Of a stretch of DNA of 64,000 nucleotides, positions 33,601 through 44,100 are shown in pieces. Under the pieces are notes generated by a model that was not told the DNA's origin, made no database searches, and saw only the letters and a list, made by a program, of their open reading frames with translations. The position numbers and the translations under genes were made by a program. Position 1 is the stretch's first letter; each line of letters begins with the position of its first letter. The stretch comes from Pyxicephalus adspersus (taxonomy: Eukaryota; Chordata; Amphibia; Anura; Pyxicephalidae). The stretch covers positions 169,714,725 through 169,778,724 of the forward strand of contig NC_092858.1 of NCBI RefSeq assembly GCF_032062135.1, in the 5' to 3' direction.

Positions 33601-36600
33601 ACATTTTATTAGAAATTACTGCAATAAAAACACATTGAGGAAAAACAATTTCTGCTCTTTAAAGGAAGTGCAGTTTGCCTCGTGTAGTGATGTCACTGCT
33701 TCCTTGAGAGTGAACAGACTGGGTATAATTACTTCTTGGTCTCCAAGTGACAGGTACACTTGATACTTAAGGAGGAACTGTGAACCTGATTATCTTTATC
33801 ACTCTTTGGCATTGGAAAAGACCTTTTCAAGGCCACTTTTCTGAGAAAAGCATTATCTATTATGGCTTGTGATATACCACGTGCCAAGCACTGGCATTTT
33901 TCACAGCTGTTAAACACAAAGGTCAGATATTTCTAATATGAAAGATTCAGCCTGCCATCTCCTGTTTACATTGACTACCTCACACTCTCTATAGCATAGA
34001 CCGGCTGCTAAACATGCTTTCTTTAAATTCCTTTTTCATTCCTCTATTCACCACAAATGATTAATAATGGTAATTTTGTGCAACGATCATTAAGCATCTA
34101 TATGGGGCTAAAGTCTACTCAGTCCCAGTTTCATTACGGAACAAATAGTGTTGTCCCCCTGTTATAGGACATAGTAAAGTAATAGACACTATGGGTCCTC
34201 CTGCCGGATGCCATGTGTCATGTGACATAGGAAGGAACCACATAGGATGGAAACACAGTCCCCTATGTGGGACATTCTGTTCATCTCATCCACCAATAGG
34301 CAGTAGTGATCCTCCTGCTTTGCATAAAATGAAGGTTTCATTGTGTGCCAGATACATTATTAACATCAGTTAGGAGTTTATTTCATAACCGACAGCTACT
34401 GAGATAACATTATCTGCAAAAATGAGTAAGTCAGATGGTCTAATAGCCTTCCATGGTGAGGAGGAGCAGTAAAGCACAATGCTTGTTTAGCGATTATTAT
34501 TATTGTTACTAAACAGGATTTATTTAGCGCCAACATATTATATGTATGCAGCACTGTACATTAAATAGGGGTTGCAAATGACAAACAAATACAGACAGTG
34601 ACACTGGAGGAGGAAATTACCGTGGCCCCAAAAGCTTACAATTTAGGAGGAGGGGGAAGTATCAAACAATAGGAGGGGCGATATGGAATGGTGGGTGAGT
34701 AGTGAGGGTTTAGGAGACAGAAGAAGACAGGTAGGTGACGTTGAGGCGTTGGGTTTTGAGGGCTCTTTTAAATGAGCAGAAAGTAGAAGCAAGCCGAATA
34801 GGACGAGGAAGACCATTACAGAGAGTCGGGGCAGCTCTACAAAAGTCTTAGAGCCGTGATGAGGTTATGAGTGAGAAAGTCAGTGGTGAGGAAGTCATTG
34901 GAGGAACAAGCAGAAGGCTTGTATCAGCAAATTTGGCTGCCAGCTTGTACATACATCATAACAGATTATACAAAGACACATTGATAATATTTACATGAGG
35001 ATATAATTATCCCATCATATATTTTCTTGACTGAACCTTTGAGAATAGAAAATCAGGAAGTAGGAGACTTAATTGTATTTAAAGCTAATTTCCAGAAAAA
35101 CAGCTAAACGCACAGGAAAAATACTTATAAGGGACTTTTACATGGCTAGGATTTCTGTTTTTGTCCCTCTGATCCTGAGATTTACACAGGTTTGCCACAC
35201 AGCAGGACAGAATACCTATTTTTTTTCTGCAGTCTATAGATAACATTGGACCCCAGCCTGTAACTAGGCAAATCAGCAAAATCATAAATTCATCTTGCTG
35301 TCATTCTGTTCTCTTCACCTATAAACATAGTCTCTGTATTGCAGCACAAATCATTGGCACCCTCCTAGTCCTATACCTTGTCATATTTAGGTATTCACAT
35401 TTTGCTACATTTTACTTCATTGTACATTTCGTATTTAAAATAATATATAAAAGATTGAAGAATGTCAATTATTTGTATCTTTTTATATCTGCCTGGAGTT
35501 AATTTTTGAAGCTACAAGCTGTAGGGCTACCATCTGGGCTTGATTTCTTAAAGCTCTGCAAGGCTAGAAAGGATACATTTTCATCAGTGAAACTGGGTGA
35601 TCCAGCAAACCTGGAATAGATTTCTTCAAAGGCATTTGCTATTTGTTATCAAATGTTTTCAATCCTAGACCAGATCCATTCCTGGTTGCTAGATCACCCA
35701 GACCAGCAATGGTTTTCTGGATATACCTGCTACCTAGTCTGAGTCAAAGCTCTGCTCTCAACAAAAAGCATGTTTTCTCTACTCAAGAACCTCTTCTAAA
35801 CGTTTCCATTGGCTGCTGAGCAGGAACACTTCCTGATATGTACTGAGGAAAGCTTCACTGAGGAAATTGTATCCTCTCTAGCCTTGGAGAGCTTTGATAA
35901 ATCAGGCCCACTGACTTGGACCAACAATGCATCTAGTAAAGTGTGTAATATTTGAACTCCTTCCTTGTGTGCCTATTCTGGAACAGGGAATCACTGTGAA
36001 ATTAATCACAGAATGGTATTCCTGGAGTAGAGGGCAAGGCCCTGTAAAATTAAGGAAGAGAATAACGACGGCTCAGGAGGCTCCGAATAATGCCAGCTCT
36101 CTATTTCCTAAATACAGAGACCTACATAGCTTGGACTTTCTCCTTATCACTATAAGACTGACAGCTGTTTATATTCTCTTTGCAGTTCTTCTATGCCATC
36201 TCTAGCAGTAAATCCTCCAATGTGATCGTCCTGCTTCTCGCTCAGATTATGGTGAGTTGTCCGTGGGTGCCTCATCTGCTGGTCATGTAGTGGCTCTGAA
36301 TGATATAAAGGAGTCTATAGTCTAAATCAGCCTTTCTCGGCTGTTACAGCCAAAAAATGGCTCTTTAAGAATCCCCAATATTGTAAATGTTAAAAAAAAT
36401 TAGGGGTCAGTTCAAAGAATGCTACTTACATTACTAGTCATTTACAGATGTTTAAAAAGAATTGTGGCATGATGCCAAGGCTTTGGCAAGTAGTGTTGGA
36501 CCAAAGCTAGGTGGACGCCATCCAATGGAAGGTCAATTAGCCCAAAAAACACCTAGTAACATCTGGAGGAACCCTAGTTTAGAATTGCTGACAATAAACA

Positions 36601-38692
36601 TGTGCATGCCTCCAAAAACATGGCCGCAGTGTCACTTATTGCAAATGCTAACCCAACACCATACAAGTGCCAATGCACTTTTGCTGCTGCACTTCACAAC
36701 ACACATAGATCAAAAGAAAAGCTGATGTGTTTTTTTGTGTGGGTTGTAGTGTATTGCCATCCCGTGAATAGGATGCATTAACAGAATGCAAATTCATTTG
36801 AGATACAACACACAGTACCACACCACACTATTATTGCTTGAATAGGTCCTCATGGTAAAAATTCCTATTGTATTTAGGTGTGTAGGTCAGGGTTTCTCAA
36901 CCAAGGCCGCCCTGAGATTGCTATCAGCAATTTGTGACTCTCAGGTCAGTTTAGGTGACACTACTGATCTTTTTGGCTATCTGTGACATTCTTCCCAATG
37001 GCCAGCAATGTAGGAGGAATTCTTCCTATTCGCCATCACACTAATATACCATGAGCTGTGGGTATAATAATTATACATGGGGATTCCTGAAGACCTAAAA
37101 GATTTTGAGGTTTCCCATGTTAGCAAGATCAAAAAACACTGGTATGGGTTGTTAAATTGTTGTCACCTTATTTATGTATGTACACACACACACACACACG
37201 TAAGTTGTAGGATGAACAAGGCACTAAGGTTGGGCCAGCATAGATGGGCGCCCTCTAGTGGTGAAGTGAATGTATGTCTACCATGTTTTCCTATGTGGAC
37301 AGGGTTAGACACATCCCTCTGCTATGGTTCTCTGGTGACGGTCCGTTCTGTTCTGTCATGTGATAATATTCCAGATTCCTGCTCCATAGATATGCGCTGT
37401 ACTTTGCCTTGGTAATCAGCACAGTTCCTGTTAATGATTGATTTTTGATTGTAAATCCCACTGGATCAGCACAATGTACTCTGAGACCTAGAATCCATGC
37501 TGTTACCAAATGCAATGTAGTCAACAGTTCGCTTCTTCATGTGGTCTGCTTGTGATCTAAAGACTACAAAGGCAAAGCCATTTTGTGCCCTTATTTCATC
37601 ATAGTGCAGACTTTAGGGTAGTGCTTCTCTGTGGGGGAACCCTTGCACTAACCTTTAGATCTTCAGGGAGCCCCTACTAAAATTACTATATCCACAGCTC
37701 ACAGTATATTAGTGTAGTGGTCTGTGGGAAAAATTTCACCTGCACAGATGGCCAAAAATCAGGATCGCAAGGTTAAATCCATTATGCAGCCCCATGTATC
37801 AGGCGCCGCAGCCACGATATCTAAATGACGATCATACATACCGCGTAGGCCGGTTAATGTAATTAAATCGTAACGGTTTCAATTTAATGACTATACATAC
37901 CCATTCCCCCTATTTTTTCACATATATTTTCACTTGCTGATCCCACCCCTTACCAGTAACTCTTACTAAAGCATAAGTCTCATTTTTTTAGCTGGAGAAC
38001 AATTAAACCTCAGAAGAGTTATATGTCAACAAACGAGATTTGGGTGCATTGACCAGCTCCAGGGATTTGCGTAGTCATACTTTAAAGTCTACACACCATA
38101 AACAATGAGCAGCATGGTAGTCACACCATGTCACACTTAGTGGTCAACACTGTTGCCTTTGCTAGGTTCCAGATACGAATCTCGGCCAGGACACTATAAG
38201 CTTGAAGTTTGCAGGTACTCCCCGTGTTTGTGTGGGTTTCCTCTGGGTACTCCGGTTTCCTTCCACATTCCAAAAACATTCAGTTAGGTTTTTTGGCACC
38301 TCCTTAAACATTGACCTTAGACTGTATTAAAAGACCTATAACTGAGGTAGGGATTGTGAGCCCCTTTTAGGGACAGCTAGTGACATGACTATGGATTTGT
38401 ACAGCTCTGCATAATATGTTGGCGCAATATAAATACTGTGTAATAATACTAAACACCAACAATATAATTTCTCCTGTTGTTGCAGGGTATGTACTTTGTG
38501 TCCTCTGTACTCCTCATCCGGATGAGCATGCCTTTGGAATATCGGACCATCATCACTGAGGTTTTGGGAGAGCTTCAGTTCAACTTTTACCACCGCTGGT
38601 TTGACGTCATCTTCTTGGTCAGCGCCCTGTCCAGCATCCTCTTCCTATACTTGGCACACAAGCAGGCCCCTGAAAAACACATGGCCTTATAA
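18473..38692 (+). CDS. gpr89b: Golgi pH regulator GPR89 (exon 1 not found, exon 3 damaged, exon 7 in gap)
   Basis: Recovered exons: 18473-18532, 18863 onward (truncated), 18916-19022, 21355-21456, 22540-22660, 28424-28533, 29260-29348, 29847-29939, 31515-31610, 32559-32648, 36186-36251 and 38486-38692 (TAA). Apart from the damaged third exon they keep codon phase. The product is almost identical to vertebrate GPR89, for example [46 protein letters not shown] and [19 protein letters not shown] at the end. GPR89 is a multi-span Golgi membrane protein described as a voltage-dependent anion channel needed for Golgi acidification. Three parts are missing: the ~14 N-terminal codons, ~27 codons of exon 3, and the ~27-codon exon with the loop before KKKR, which probably lies in the 22778-23655 gap. 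The sequence cannot tell GPR89A from GPR89B. Confidence 0.93.
18636..18722. repeat. (TG)n(TA)n(AC)n microsatellite
   Basis: (TG)7 runs into about 21 TA units (18649-18691), then an ACACACA run at 18714-18722. It lies 150 bases before the damaged GPR89 exon 3. Confidence 0.9.
18863..18915 (+). pseudogene. Truncated GPR89 exon 3 fused to the end of intron 3
   Basis: After a good acceptor (TTCTTCTCTCAG) the frame reads VRQYVVQV, exactly the start of GPR89 exon 3. It then turns into intron-like sequence with an in-frame TAA, and only ~53 bases from the exon start there is the acceptor TTTTGTTTCACAG of the next exon (reading [11 protein letters not shown]). The remaining ~27 codons, the donor and nearly all of the intron are absent. 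Confidence 0.8.
19221..19430. mobile_element. Palindromic element family A, copy 3
   Basis: GGACCTGATTTATTATAGC at the left, GAATATATCAGGCCC at the right, with GTGATCCAGCAAACC and GGTTTGCTGGATCACCC-type arms. In the GPR89 intron before exon 5. Confidence 0.8.
20110..20385 (-). repeat. Interspersed repeat family B
   Basis: Reverse-orientation copy: GCTCAACCTTTTTACATGG, TATCCACAGCTCACAGTATAT, GGGGTCACTTAAACTGACCTGA, CCCTAGCAACCTCTGGAGGAACCC. Confidence 0.7.
21004..21115 (-). repeat. L2-like LINE 3' tail fragment
   Basis: A (TTA)n-type run, AATAAACAGGATTTATATAGTGCC, ATATTACACAGCACTGTACATTAAATATGGG and TGACAGACAGATACA match the reverse complement of the LINE tail. Confidence 0.65.
21777..22220. 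mobile_element. MITE with GGCT...GTACACAC termini (long copy)
   Basis: Starts AGGCTAGGTACACACC and ends GTGTGTACGTAGCCTTA, with ACAACAATTATTGCACG next to the right end. About 440 bases, longer than the other copies. In the GPR89 intron between exons 5 and 6. Confidence 0.65.
22778..23655. other. Assembly gap, 878 N
   Basis: A run of N. The right flank begins inside a family B repeat. The GPR89 exon expected between 22540-22660 and 28424-28533 was not found in the known sequence on either side, so it is probably inside. Confidence 1.
23656..23880 (+). repeat. Interspersed repeat family B (left end in gap)
   Basis: Begins TGAGCAATCTGTTTCTCTCAGGTCAG directly at the gap edge and carries CCAATGATCTTTTTGGCTAT, AGCTGTGGATATGGTAATTA and TTATTTCAAGGGGTTCCCC. 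Confidence 0.75.
23930..24442 (+). mobile_element. Tc1-like transposon remnant
   Basis: Ends are inverted: AATATGGCCAAGGTATGTGG at the left and CAAACTTTTGACCATATACTG at the right. The interior reads, with frame breaks, GTGGCAACAGTTTGAGGAAGGC, ATAAAGACATGGTATGACC and ACCCCAACCCTACTGAA, as in the 3' half of Tc1-like transposase genes of fish and frogs. Internally deleted and not functional. Confidence 0.65.
24447..24660 (-). mobile_element. L2-like LINE 3' fragment
   Basis: (ATT)n-type run, AACAGGATTTATATAGTGCC, ATTACACAGCGCTGTACATTA, TGACAGACAGATACAGACAG and TTACAATCTAGGAGGTGGG match the reverse complement of the family at 10755-11535. Confidence 0.7.
24661..26057. other. GPR89 intron, mostly unannotated
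   Basis: AT-rich intron sequence. A GTGTACACACG...CATGTGTACAG segment near 25578-25612 resembles a terminal piece of the GTACACAC-type MITE. No exon or RNA gene was recognised. Confidence 0.4.
26058..26296. mobile_element. Palindromic element family A, copy 4
   Basis: GGCCCGGATTTATTGAAGC at the left and GCTTTAATAAATCAGGCCC at the right. The right arm has a ~20-base local insertion (CCGAGAGTCAGCTTTGGGAG). Confidence 0.8.
26740..26885 (-). repeat. L2-like LINE 3' tail fragment
   Basis: TTAATAAACAGTATTTATA, ATATTACGCAGTGCTGTACATTAAATAGGGG and GAGAGCTTACAATTTAAGAGG match the other tail copies. Confidence 0.65.
26886..28423. other. GPR89 intron with nothing clearly recognisable
   Basis: No exon, RNA gene or firm repeat match. 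The segment AAAGGGAACCTGTCAGCAAAGG near 27640 may be an old dispersed repeat, but I cannot show a second copy here. Confidence 0.35.
30439..30750. mobile_element. MITE with GGCT...GTACACAC termini
   Basis: Starts GGCTGCTTACACACATGC and ends GTGTGCACGTAGCC. It shares CAGACGAGAATCATCTGACG with the copy at 9733-10034. In the GPR89 intron between the exons at 29847 and 31515. Confidence 0.7.
32045..32357 (-). mobile_element. tRNA-derived SINE
   Basis: Same family as 16078-16376. On the minus strand it opens with GGCAGCACGGTGGCTCAG and GGTTAGCACTCTGGCC. The box B region is shortened, with GCGCTAGGTCCTAGGTCC in place of GGTTCAAATC. The middle (GCAGGTTCTCCCTGTGTTTG) and the tail (TGCGTAATATGTTGGCGCTATATAAATACTG) are well kept. 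Confidence 0.7.
32770..33350. repeat. Dispersed repeat, long form
   Basis: Both ends recur at 35704-35845: AGCAATGGT...CTACCTAGTCTGAG...CTCTGCTCTCAACAAAAAGC at the left and GAACGTTTCC...GCTGCTGAGCAGGAACACTTCCTGATATGT-like sequence at the right. The ~430-base middle part is absent there. No coding capacity was recognised. Confidence 0.5.
34485..34920 (-). mobile_element. L2-like LINE 3' fragment
   Basis: TAAACAGGATTTATTTAGCGCC, GCAGCACTGTACATTAAATAGG, then GGAGGAGGGGGAAGTATC, GATATGGAATGGTGGG and GACGAGGAAGACCATTACAGAG. The same order of landmarks is found at 12335-12845. Confidence 0.7.
35536..35909. mobile_element. Palindromic element family A, copy 5, interrupted
   Basis: The left arm and centre run from GGGCTTGATTTCTTAAAGC to TAGATCACCCAG at 35702. 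The right arm resumes with GCTTCACTGAGGAAATTGTATCCTCTC near 35851 and ends GATAAATCAGGCCC. The intervening ~145 bases are a shortened copy of the repeat at 32770-33350. Confidence 0.75.
36325..36590 (-). repeat. Interspersed repeat family B (diverged)
   Basis: AGCCTTTCTCGGCTGTTACAG at the left and CACCTAGTAACATCTGGAGGAACCCTAG at the right match the ends of reversed family B. The middle is strongly diverged. Confidence 0.45.
36890..37135 (+). repeat. Interspersed repeat family B
   Basis: CAGGGTTTCTCAACCAAGG, AGGTCAGTTTAGGTGACACTACTGATCTTTTTGGCTATCTGTGAC, GCCAGCAATGTAGGAGGAA and CCATGAGCTGTGGGTATAATAATTA. Confidence 0.75.
37182..37199. repeat. (AC)9 microsatellite
   Basis: An uninterrupted ACACAC run in the last GPR89 intron. 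Confidence 0.9.
37618..37765 (-). repeat. Interspersed repeat family B, truncated
   Basis: TTCTCTGTGGGGGAACCC, TTAGATCTTCAGGGAGCCCC, TATCCACAGCTCACAGTATATTAGTGTAG and CAGATGGCCAAAAATCAGGATC. Only the part up to the CTTTTTGGC core remains. Confidence 0.65.
38128..38455 (+). mobile_element. tRNA-derived SINE
   Basis: Plus-strand copy. A decayed head, TTCCAGATACGAATCTCGGCCAGG, is followed by AGTTTGCAGGTACTCCCCGTGTTTGTG, TTCCAAAAACATTCAGTTAGG and the tail CAGCTCTGCATAATATGTTGGCGCAATATAAATACTGTGTAATAATAC. It ends 30 bases before the last GPR89 exon. Confidence 0.7.
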
Positions 38693-40115
38693 CACGGACT
38701 GCTTCAATGAGACTTCTGTTTGTTTCATGCTGTGATTGACATCGGGAAACTGGTCAGGGGTTCTCTCTAGCCCAGGTGAACATGAGAAGTGACCCCGTGG
38801 AACATCTGATGCACCACTTAAACCAATAAGCTTGTATCCTCAATACCTCTATTACCTACCATGCCTGAAGACTAGATTCTGAACCTTGACCATTAAAATG
38901 ACCTTTTAGTAAAGACCTTCAACACTGGCATCTAGGTATTTAAACGTTAAAGTCTTAAATGGATACCCTGCTGTCAAGGCTTCAAGTAAAGGCCTTCAAC
39001 ACTGGTCTGTTTTGCTTCTGTGAAAAGTTTTATATTGCAAATCGATATCCTAGAAGTTGGTCAGATGGGGCTTTTTGACCTTTAGGATTGAAGTTCAGTT
39101 GAGCTTAAATCAATTAAATGCATTCTTTGCATCATTATAAAGGGTGTGCAAAGTCTCAGCCACAGCCAGGGAAGAAGCCTCTTTCCTTCCAGCATTCTGT
39201 AGAGAAGGAGCCCTTTGCTCTCTGTGTGGCGGCAGTGTTCCGTTTTGTTTGCAGTGGTCTCACATGTCCTAACTATAGCTTTCAGCAATGCCCATAATTC
39301 CTTCTGATTGGATAGATCTTGCCCTGACTCAGCGGGTACATCCTTGTCCATTGCAGAGATACCACTGCTTCCACAAGGGGGGAAGTAGAGTACCTTACTT
39401 CAGGAGGATGGCAGGAGACAGATGTTTGTACTTGGGGTGTGGTTCCTGTCTTAATAGTACTAACCATAAGGCTCAGTATACTTTTTTTGGATGCACTGTG
39501 AATATATGAAGGTGAATTTAACTAAAAGTTCACTCCCTTGAAGGCACGCAATCTCGCTAAAGTGGAATTAAAGTTACACTTGATTTTGACAGGCAATGCC
39601 CCTTCTTGCCTTAAGTATTCTTACTTGCCTGATCGCCACCTCCTGTCAAAACTTGCTGAGCTGCACATGTGCAGATGCTCAGCGTTGTTGCCAGGAATAC
39701 TCATCATTGTCATCTTGTCCCAGGCAGTCAGATGGCTGAAAGTTAGAATGCAGAAAAGAAGAAGGAAAACAATGGCGACAACAGGGGAGTATCCCAGGGT
39801 TTAGTTCTGCTTTAAAGGAAAACTGGCCTTCACCCAACTTAGGTCAAAATATCATTTATTTACCTTTCTTTCACTTCCAAACAACTTTGTTTAGCACTGG
39901 GGGCCAAATTAAACACCTGGTATTTCCAAATTTGGTGGAATATGTGACTTCATATGATCCAGGCCAATCCACAATGTGACATGGGAAGTATATTGCCTTG
40001 TGTAAGCTACAACCTCCGAGGTTCATTCCTTATGGAAGACCTTTCCTTCACTCCCAGCAGCTACACAGACTGAGATGTATTTGGAGGTAGTATGTGTCGC
40101 TGGGGAGAGGGCTAA

Positions 40116-40121
40116 AATAAA
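40116..40121 (+). terminator. Candidate GPR89 poly(A) signal
   Basis: AATAAA about 1.4 kb after the GPR89 stop, in the space where GPR89 and PDZK1 converge. No nearer canonical signal was noticed. Weak assignment. Confidence 0.3.
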
Positions 40122-40827
40122 TTGAACTTGTTATTCTGTAGTCTCTCTTTAAGCAGAACTACAAACTGTTTTCGTTTTGAAGGTTTGCAACATGTGTCTG
40201 GTTTACCTCTTTCTATTCACTTCCTGTCTGAGAGCTATGGCAGGAAGTGAGGTCATACTAAACCGTTGACAGCTGTCATTGGACCAGGTGCTATTTGGGC
40301 ATTTTACACTTTACTCCTTTTCGTGTGACAACTGCTTTTTTTATTTAAATTACCTTTAGAAGGCAAATATCTATTTGTGCACCAGTACAAGTTGAACAGC
40401 TCTTGGACCAATCAAAGATTGAAAATATTTTTTGGTGGAATTCTTCATCCTGTTGCAGATTCTGGCAATGTAAGTGGCTGTTGAACTTTCCATCTAAACC
40501 TACTGTTATATAATTCAGAAACAATGACGGATGGCGCCATGCCCAAGAATTACACTTTATACAGCTCCATCAATTTCCCTAATGTACCGATAAGTGATTG
40601 ATAAGGCAGCCTGGGCTGAAGCTCATGGCGAACTCAAGGATGTAAACAAGCCATAAAGTTAAATATTTTATTGCAGGTCTACCTAGGTATGAAGAGTTTG
40701 GAGTTAATAATCACACAGCCTTCTCATTTTCACAGTCAGTAGATAATCAGTAAACTGCAGACTCCGCAATGATAGGAATTTAGGCCACAAAGTGCAGTAC
40801 CTGGGAGACTAGGCTCTGGTGGAAGCA

Positions 40828-40833
40828 TTTATT
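40828..40833 (-). terminator. Candidate PDZK1 poly(A) signal
   Basis: TTTATT on plus is AATAAA on minus, 275 bases beyond the PDZK1 stop. A second candidate is 40667-40672. Confidence 0.4.
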
Positions 40834-41107
40834 TCCTAACCCACCTACTTCATGCAATCTGCGGCAGGAACATTACATCTACTATCTACATCCAACTATC
40901 AGGTGGCACACAAATTGGTGAACAGCTGCTTCTATCAGAGCCTGATTGCACAGGTGTTTTGCAACAGTCCTGTCAATTTACAACGGAGCAGCACCATTGA
41001 TGGAGAATGGGATTCACTGAATCATTTCATCCGATGATCGAGTCTCTATAGTTTAAACTGAGTGTTTGTCGTAAACTTGGCCAAAGGGTGATGGTGGTCC
41101 CCTTTGC

Positions 41108-44100
41108 TTAGAGGGCTGTGTCATCATCATTATCCTTTTGTTCTTGTTGCTCCTCTTCCTCGGCTTGATTTTCCTGTAGAAGAATAAAACACGGTGAAAT
41201 GGTATTATTATTCGTGATCGGGAGTAGGCTGGTAAGTCACTTGTTACATGACCGACGTACTGCATTTGGTCAAATATCAAAGTTTATTGTTGTAAATGGA
41301 GTTCATATGGAACAAGGGCACTAGTGGTGTACACCAAGGAGCAAAAACAGTGGTGTACACTCCTTGGAGCAAAAACAGTGGTGTACACTCCTTAGAGCAA
41401 AGAGAGCACTCTGATTGGAGGAAGGATGGTCATGTAACTCAACCTGGGGACATAGTTGGGTGCTCCTCCCAATAAAATAATGCTCTCCTATGAAGTACGA
41501 TATTTGGAGTGCAGTATTGGATAGAGGTACAAGGGAAAAGATTTGGAGAGCTTGTTTTGTATTTTTGCAAAATGTAACTGTAGGTAGGCATTGGGGAAGT
41601 AAAAATGTGATGTATCATTTGAGATATTAGCAGGAGGAAGGAGGCTTTGATTCTCCTATATCAATAGAATTGTGAGGTGTATCACTAGGAAGATCACCAG
41701 CAGGACGAAGAAAGTCCTTATTCCACTATATAGACAAAATTGTAGAATGTATCACTGCAGGGGTTTCTAGCAAGGAGCTCCCAATTCCCCTAAAAGGGTC
41801 GAGTTGTGCACATATCATTAGATGAATCACTAGCAGGAGGAAGGAGCTCCCAATTTCCATAGATACAATTGTTTGGTGTATCACTGGAGGGATCACCAAT
41901 AGGAGGAAGGACATCCCGATTCTCCTTATATAAGCTGAATTGTGGGGGTATCACTAGAGGGATCACCAGCAGGAGGTCATCATTCTTCTATATAGATAGA
42001 ATTGTGGGGTGTATCACTGAAGCGGTGACCAGTAGGAGGAAGGAAATCATGATTCCCTTTATATAAATAGAATTGTGGGGGTATCACTGGAGGAATCACT
42101 AGCAGGAGGGAGGAGGTCATCACTCTTCTATATGGATAGAATTGTGGGGTGTATCACTGAAGTAGTGACTGGTGGGAACAAGAACATCATGAGTACCTTT
42201 ATATAAATGAAATTGTTGGGGTATCAGTAGAGGGAGCAGGAGGAAGAAGGTCCTGATTCTACTATATAGACAGAATTGTGGGATGTTTCCTTGGAGGGGT
42301 CCTAAATCTTCTATATAGGACTTTGTGGTGCTTATCAAATGAAATGTAAGCATTGCTCACTTCTCGAGTACTATGAGCCCAATGTGCATGATAATACAAG
42401 TCATAAGGAGTCATGGAAATCACAGACTGCACTTAAGACTGCAAGTACTAGGCCAAGGAGGAGACAACCGCCAGTGGTGGCGCATGGATATGGTAACTAT
42501 TTAGGCCTAGTGGTGAGAGAACAATGTTTATAAAAAAAATTTGGAGTTTAAACAATTTGAAAGTGATACACTTTATCCATTGGACACAATATATAGGGAC
42601 TATCCGCTACCTTTGGTGCTTTTATTGGATGCAGCTTTAAAAGAACGTTTGTTTACTCACCAATTCAATAGGCTCAGGAACTGATCTTGCTTTGCTTGGT
42701 GGTGTCTGCTGGTTGGCATTAGGTGTGTTTTTATTTTCAGTCAGGGGGTCTGCCATGGAAGCTGTAATCTGAATTTTCTGTGATTTGTAGTATTCGTTAC
42801 CATCTTTGGAAATCACCAGAAGTGTAACGGACTTTCCTGCATTTTTGATCCTCATCACAACATCATCGTAGCTTTCCTTCTGTACGTTGACGCCGTTGAC
42901 TTCCACCAACACATCATCTTCTTTAATTCCCACCTTGTCTGCTGGGCCACCAGTCACTACCTACAAAAACCAGGGATTTGATTGGTCAAAACTCTTGCTA
43001 CAAGCATTTGTTTTGTTTTTGGATGGAGTTGGGAATTGTTAGTGCTTAGGTTAGGTTTTTATGCTGTAGGTGTTCCCTCCTGAGGAGATTTCTCCTTACC
43101 TATTGAAGACATGGAGGGATTGGAAATCTCTCTAAAGCCTTGTAGAGACAATAGATGGATGTCATATTAAAGTCACTGGAAACGATCCTTTATGAATGTT
43201 TCCAGTGACAGATGAATGTGCTGTGCTCTTCTCCATATCAGTGCACCGCTGTTATACCTCAATGGTCATCAATCTGCTGTTGCAACAGCTATCGAAGCTT
43301 GTACCATGCCAGCATATTGCATACTTTCCTCTTTGTGTTGAAGCAATGGTTACACTGCAAAAGCCCAACACATCCCCCTACTGAATAACATTTGTAGCTC
43401 TCCAATCAGCAAAGCTCATGCTCCCATCTGTGACTCGGCAGTGGGCACGTCAAATCTGTTCAGAAAGACCACTGCTTCCACACAAAGAAGATGGATTCTT
43501 CAAAGCGGAATGTTGATAGGTTTGAAAAAAACATAAACAAGTAACTGTGCTGGTGAAACTTACAAATCACTCCTATTGAGAAGGTTGAGGACTATGAACC
43601 TGCTCTGGCCTACCAGAGGGGCAACAAAAGCACTTGGGTCTGAGAAACTACTTCCCTGGTAGAGGACAGCCAGCTGCCCAATAGATAAGTGATAGTTTCC
43701 CTAGGGCTTGCAATTAGTAATAGTCCATTTATTAACAATCAACCATTTATGATTTTTTTCTCGTCACCCCATAATTACCTGTTTAATATACTGGCCAGGT
43801 ATGTCCTTAATCGCATTTAGGTTGAATCCATATCCTTTCTCTCCTTTCTCTACTGTGCAGAGCTTGGGCTTGTATTTGGGGTCAGGGGTGGAGACAGCTG
43901 GCTGTAGAGCAGGAGTTACCACTGGCTGTGGAGCAGGAGTTACCACTGGCTGTGGAGCAGGAGTTACCACTGGCTGTGCTGGAGAAGGAGCTGGTTTGGC
44001 TGTTGGCACTTCCACTGGTTTTGGAGTTTCTGTCTTTGCTGGTGGAGGTGCTTTAGATTCTTTTAGATATACAAATGGGGAGAGTCCAGCCTTAAATAAA

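Larger units (their letters stand above)
38693..41107. other. Convergent 3' ends of GPR89 and PDZK1
   Basis: 3'UTR sequence of both genes plus spacer. Segments near 39530-39815 (CTAAAGTGGAATTAAAGTTACAC ... GCACATGTGCAGATGCTCAGCG) and 40140-40270 (AGCAGAACTACAAACTG ... TTCACTTCCTGTC) have the look of dispersed frog repeats, but no full second copy was found here. Confidence 0.4.

Noticed and set aside
39538..39804. 88-codon plus-strand frame after GPR89
   Set aside because: It is in the GPR89 3'UTR/spacer and overlaps a segment with the look of a dispersed frog repeat; no domain.
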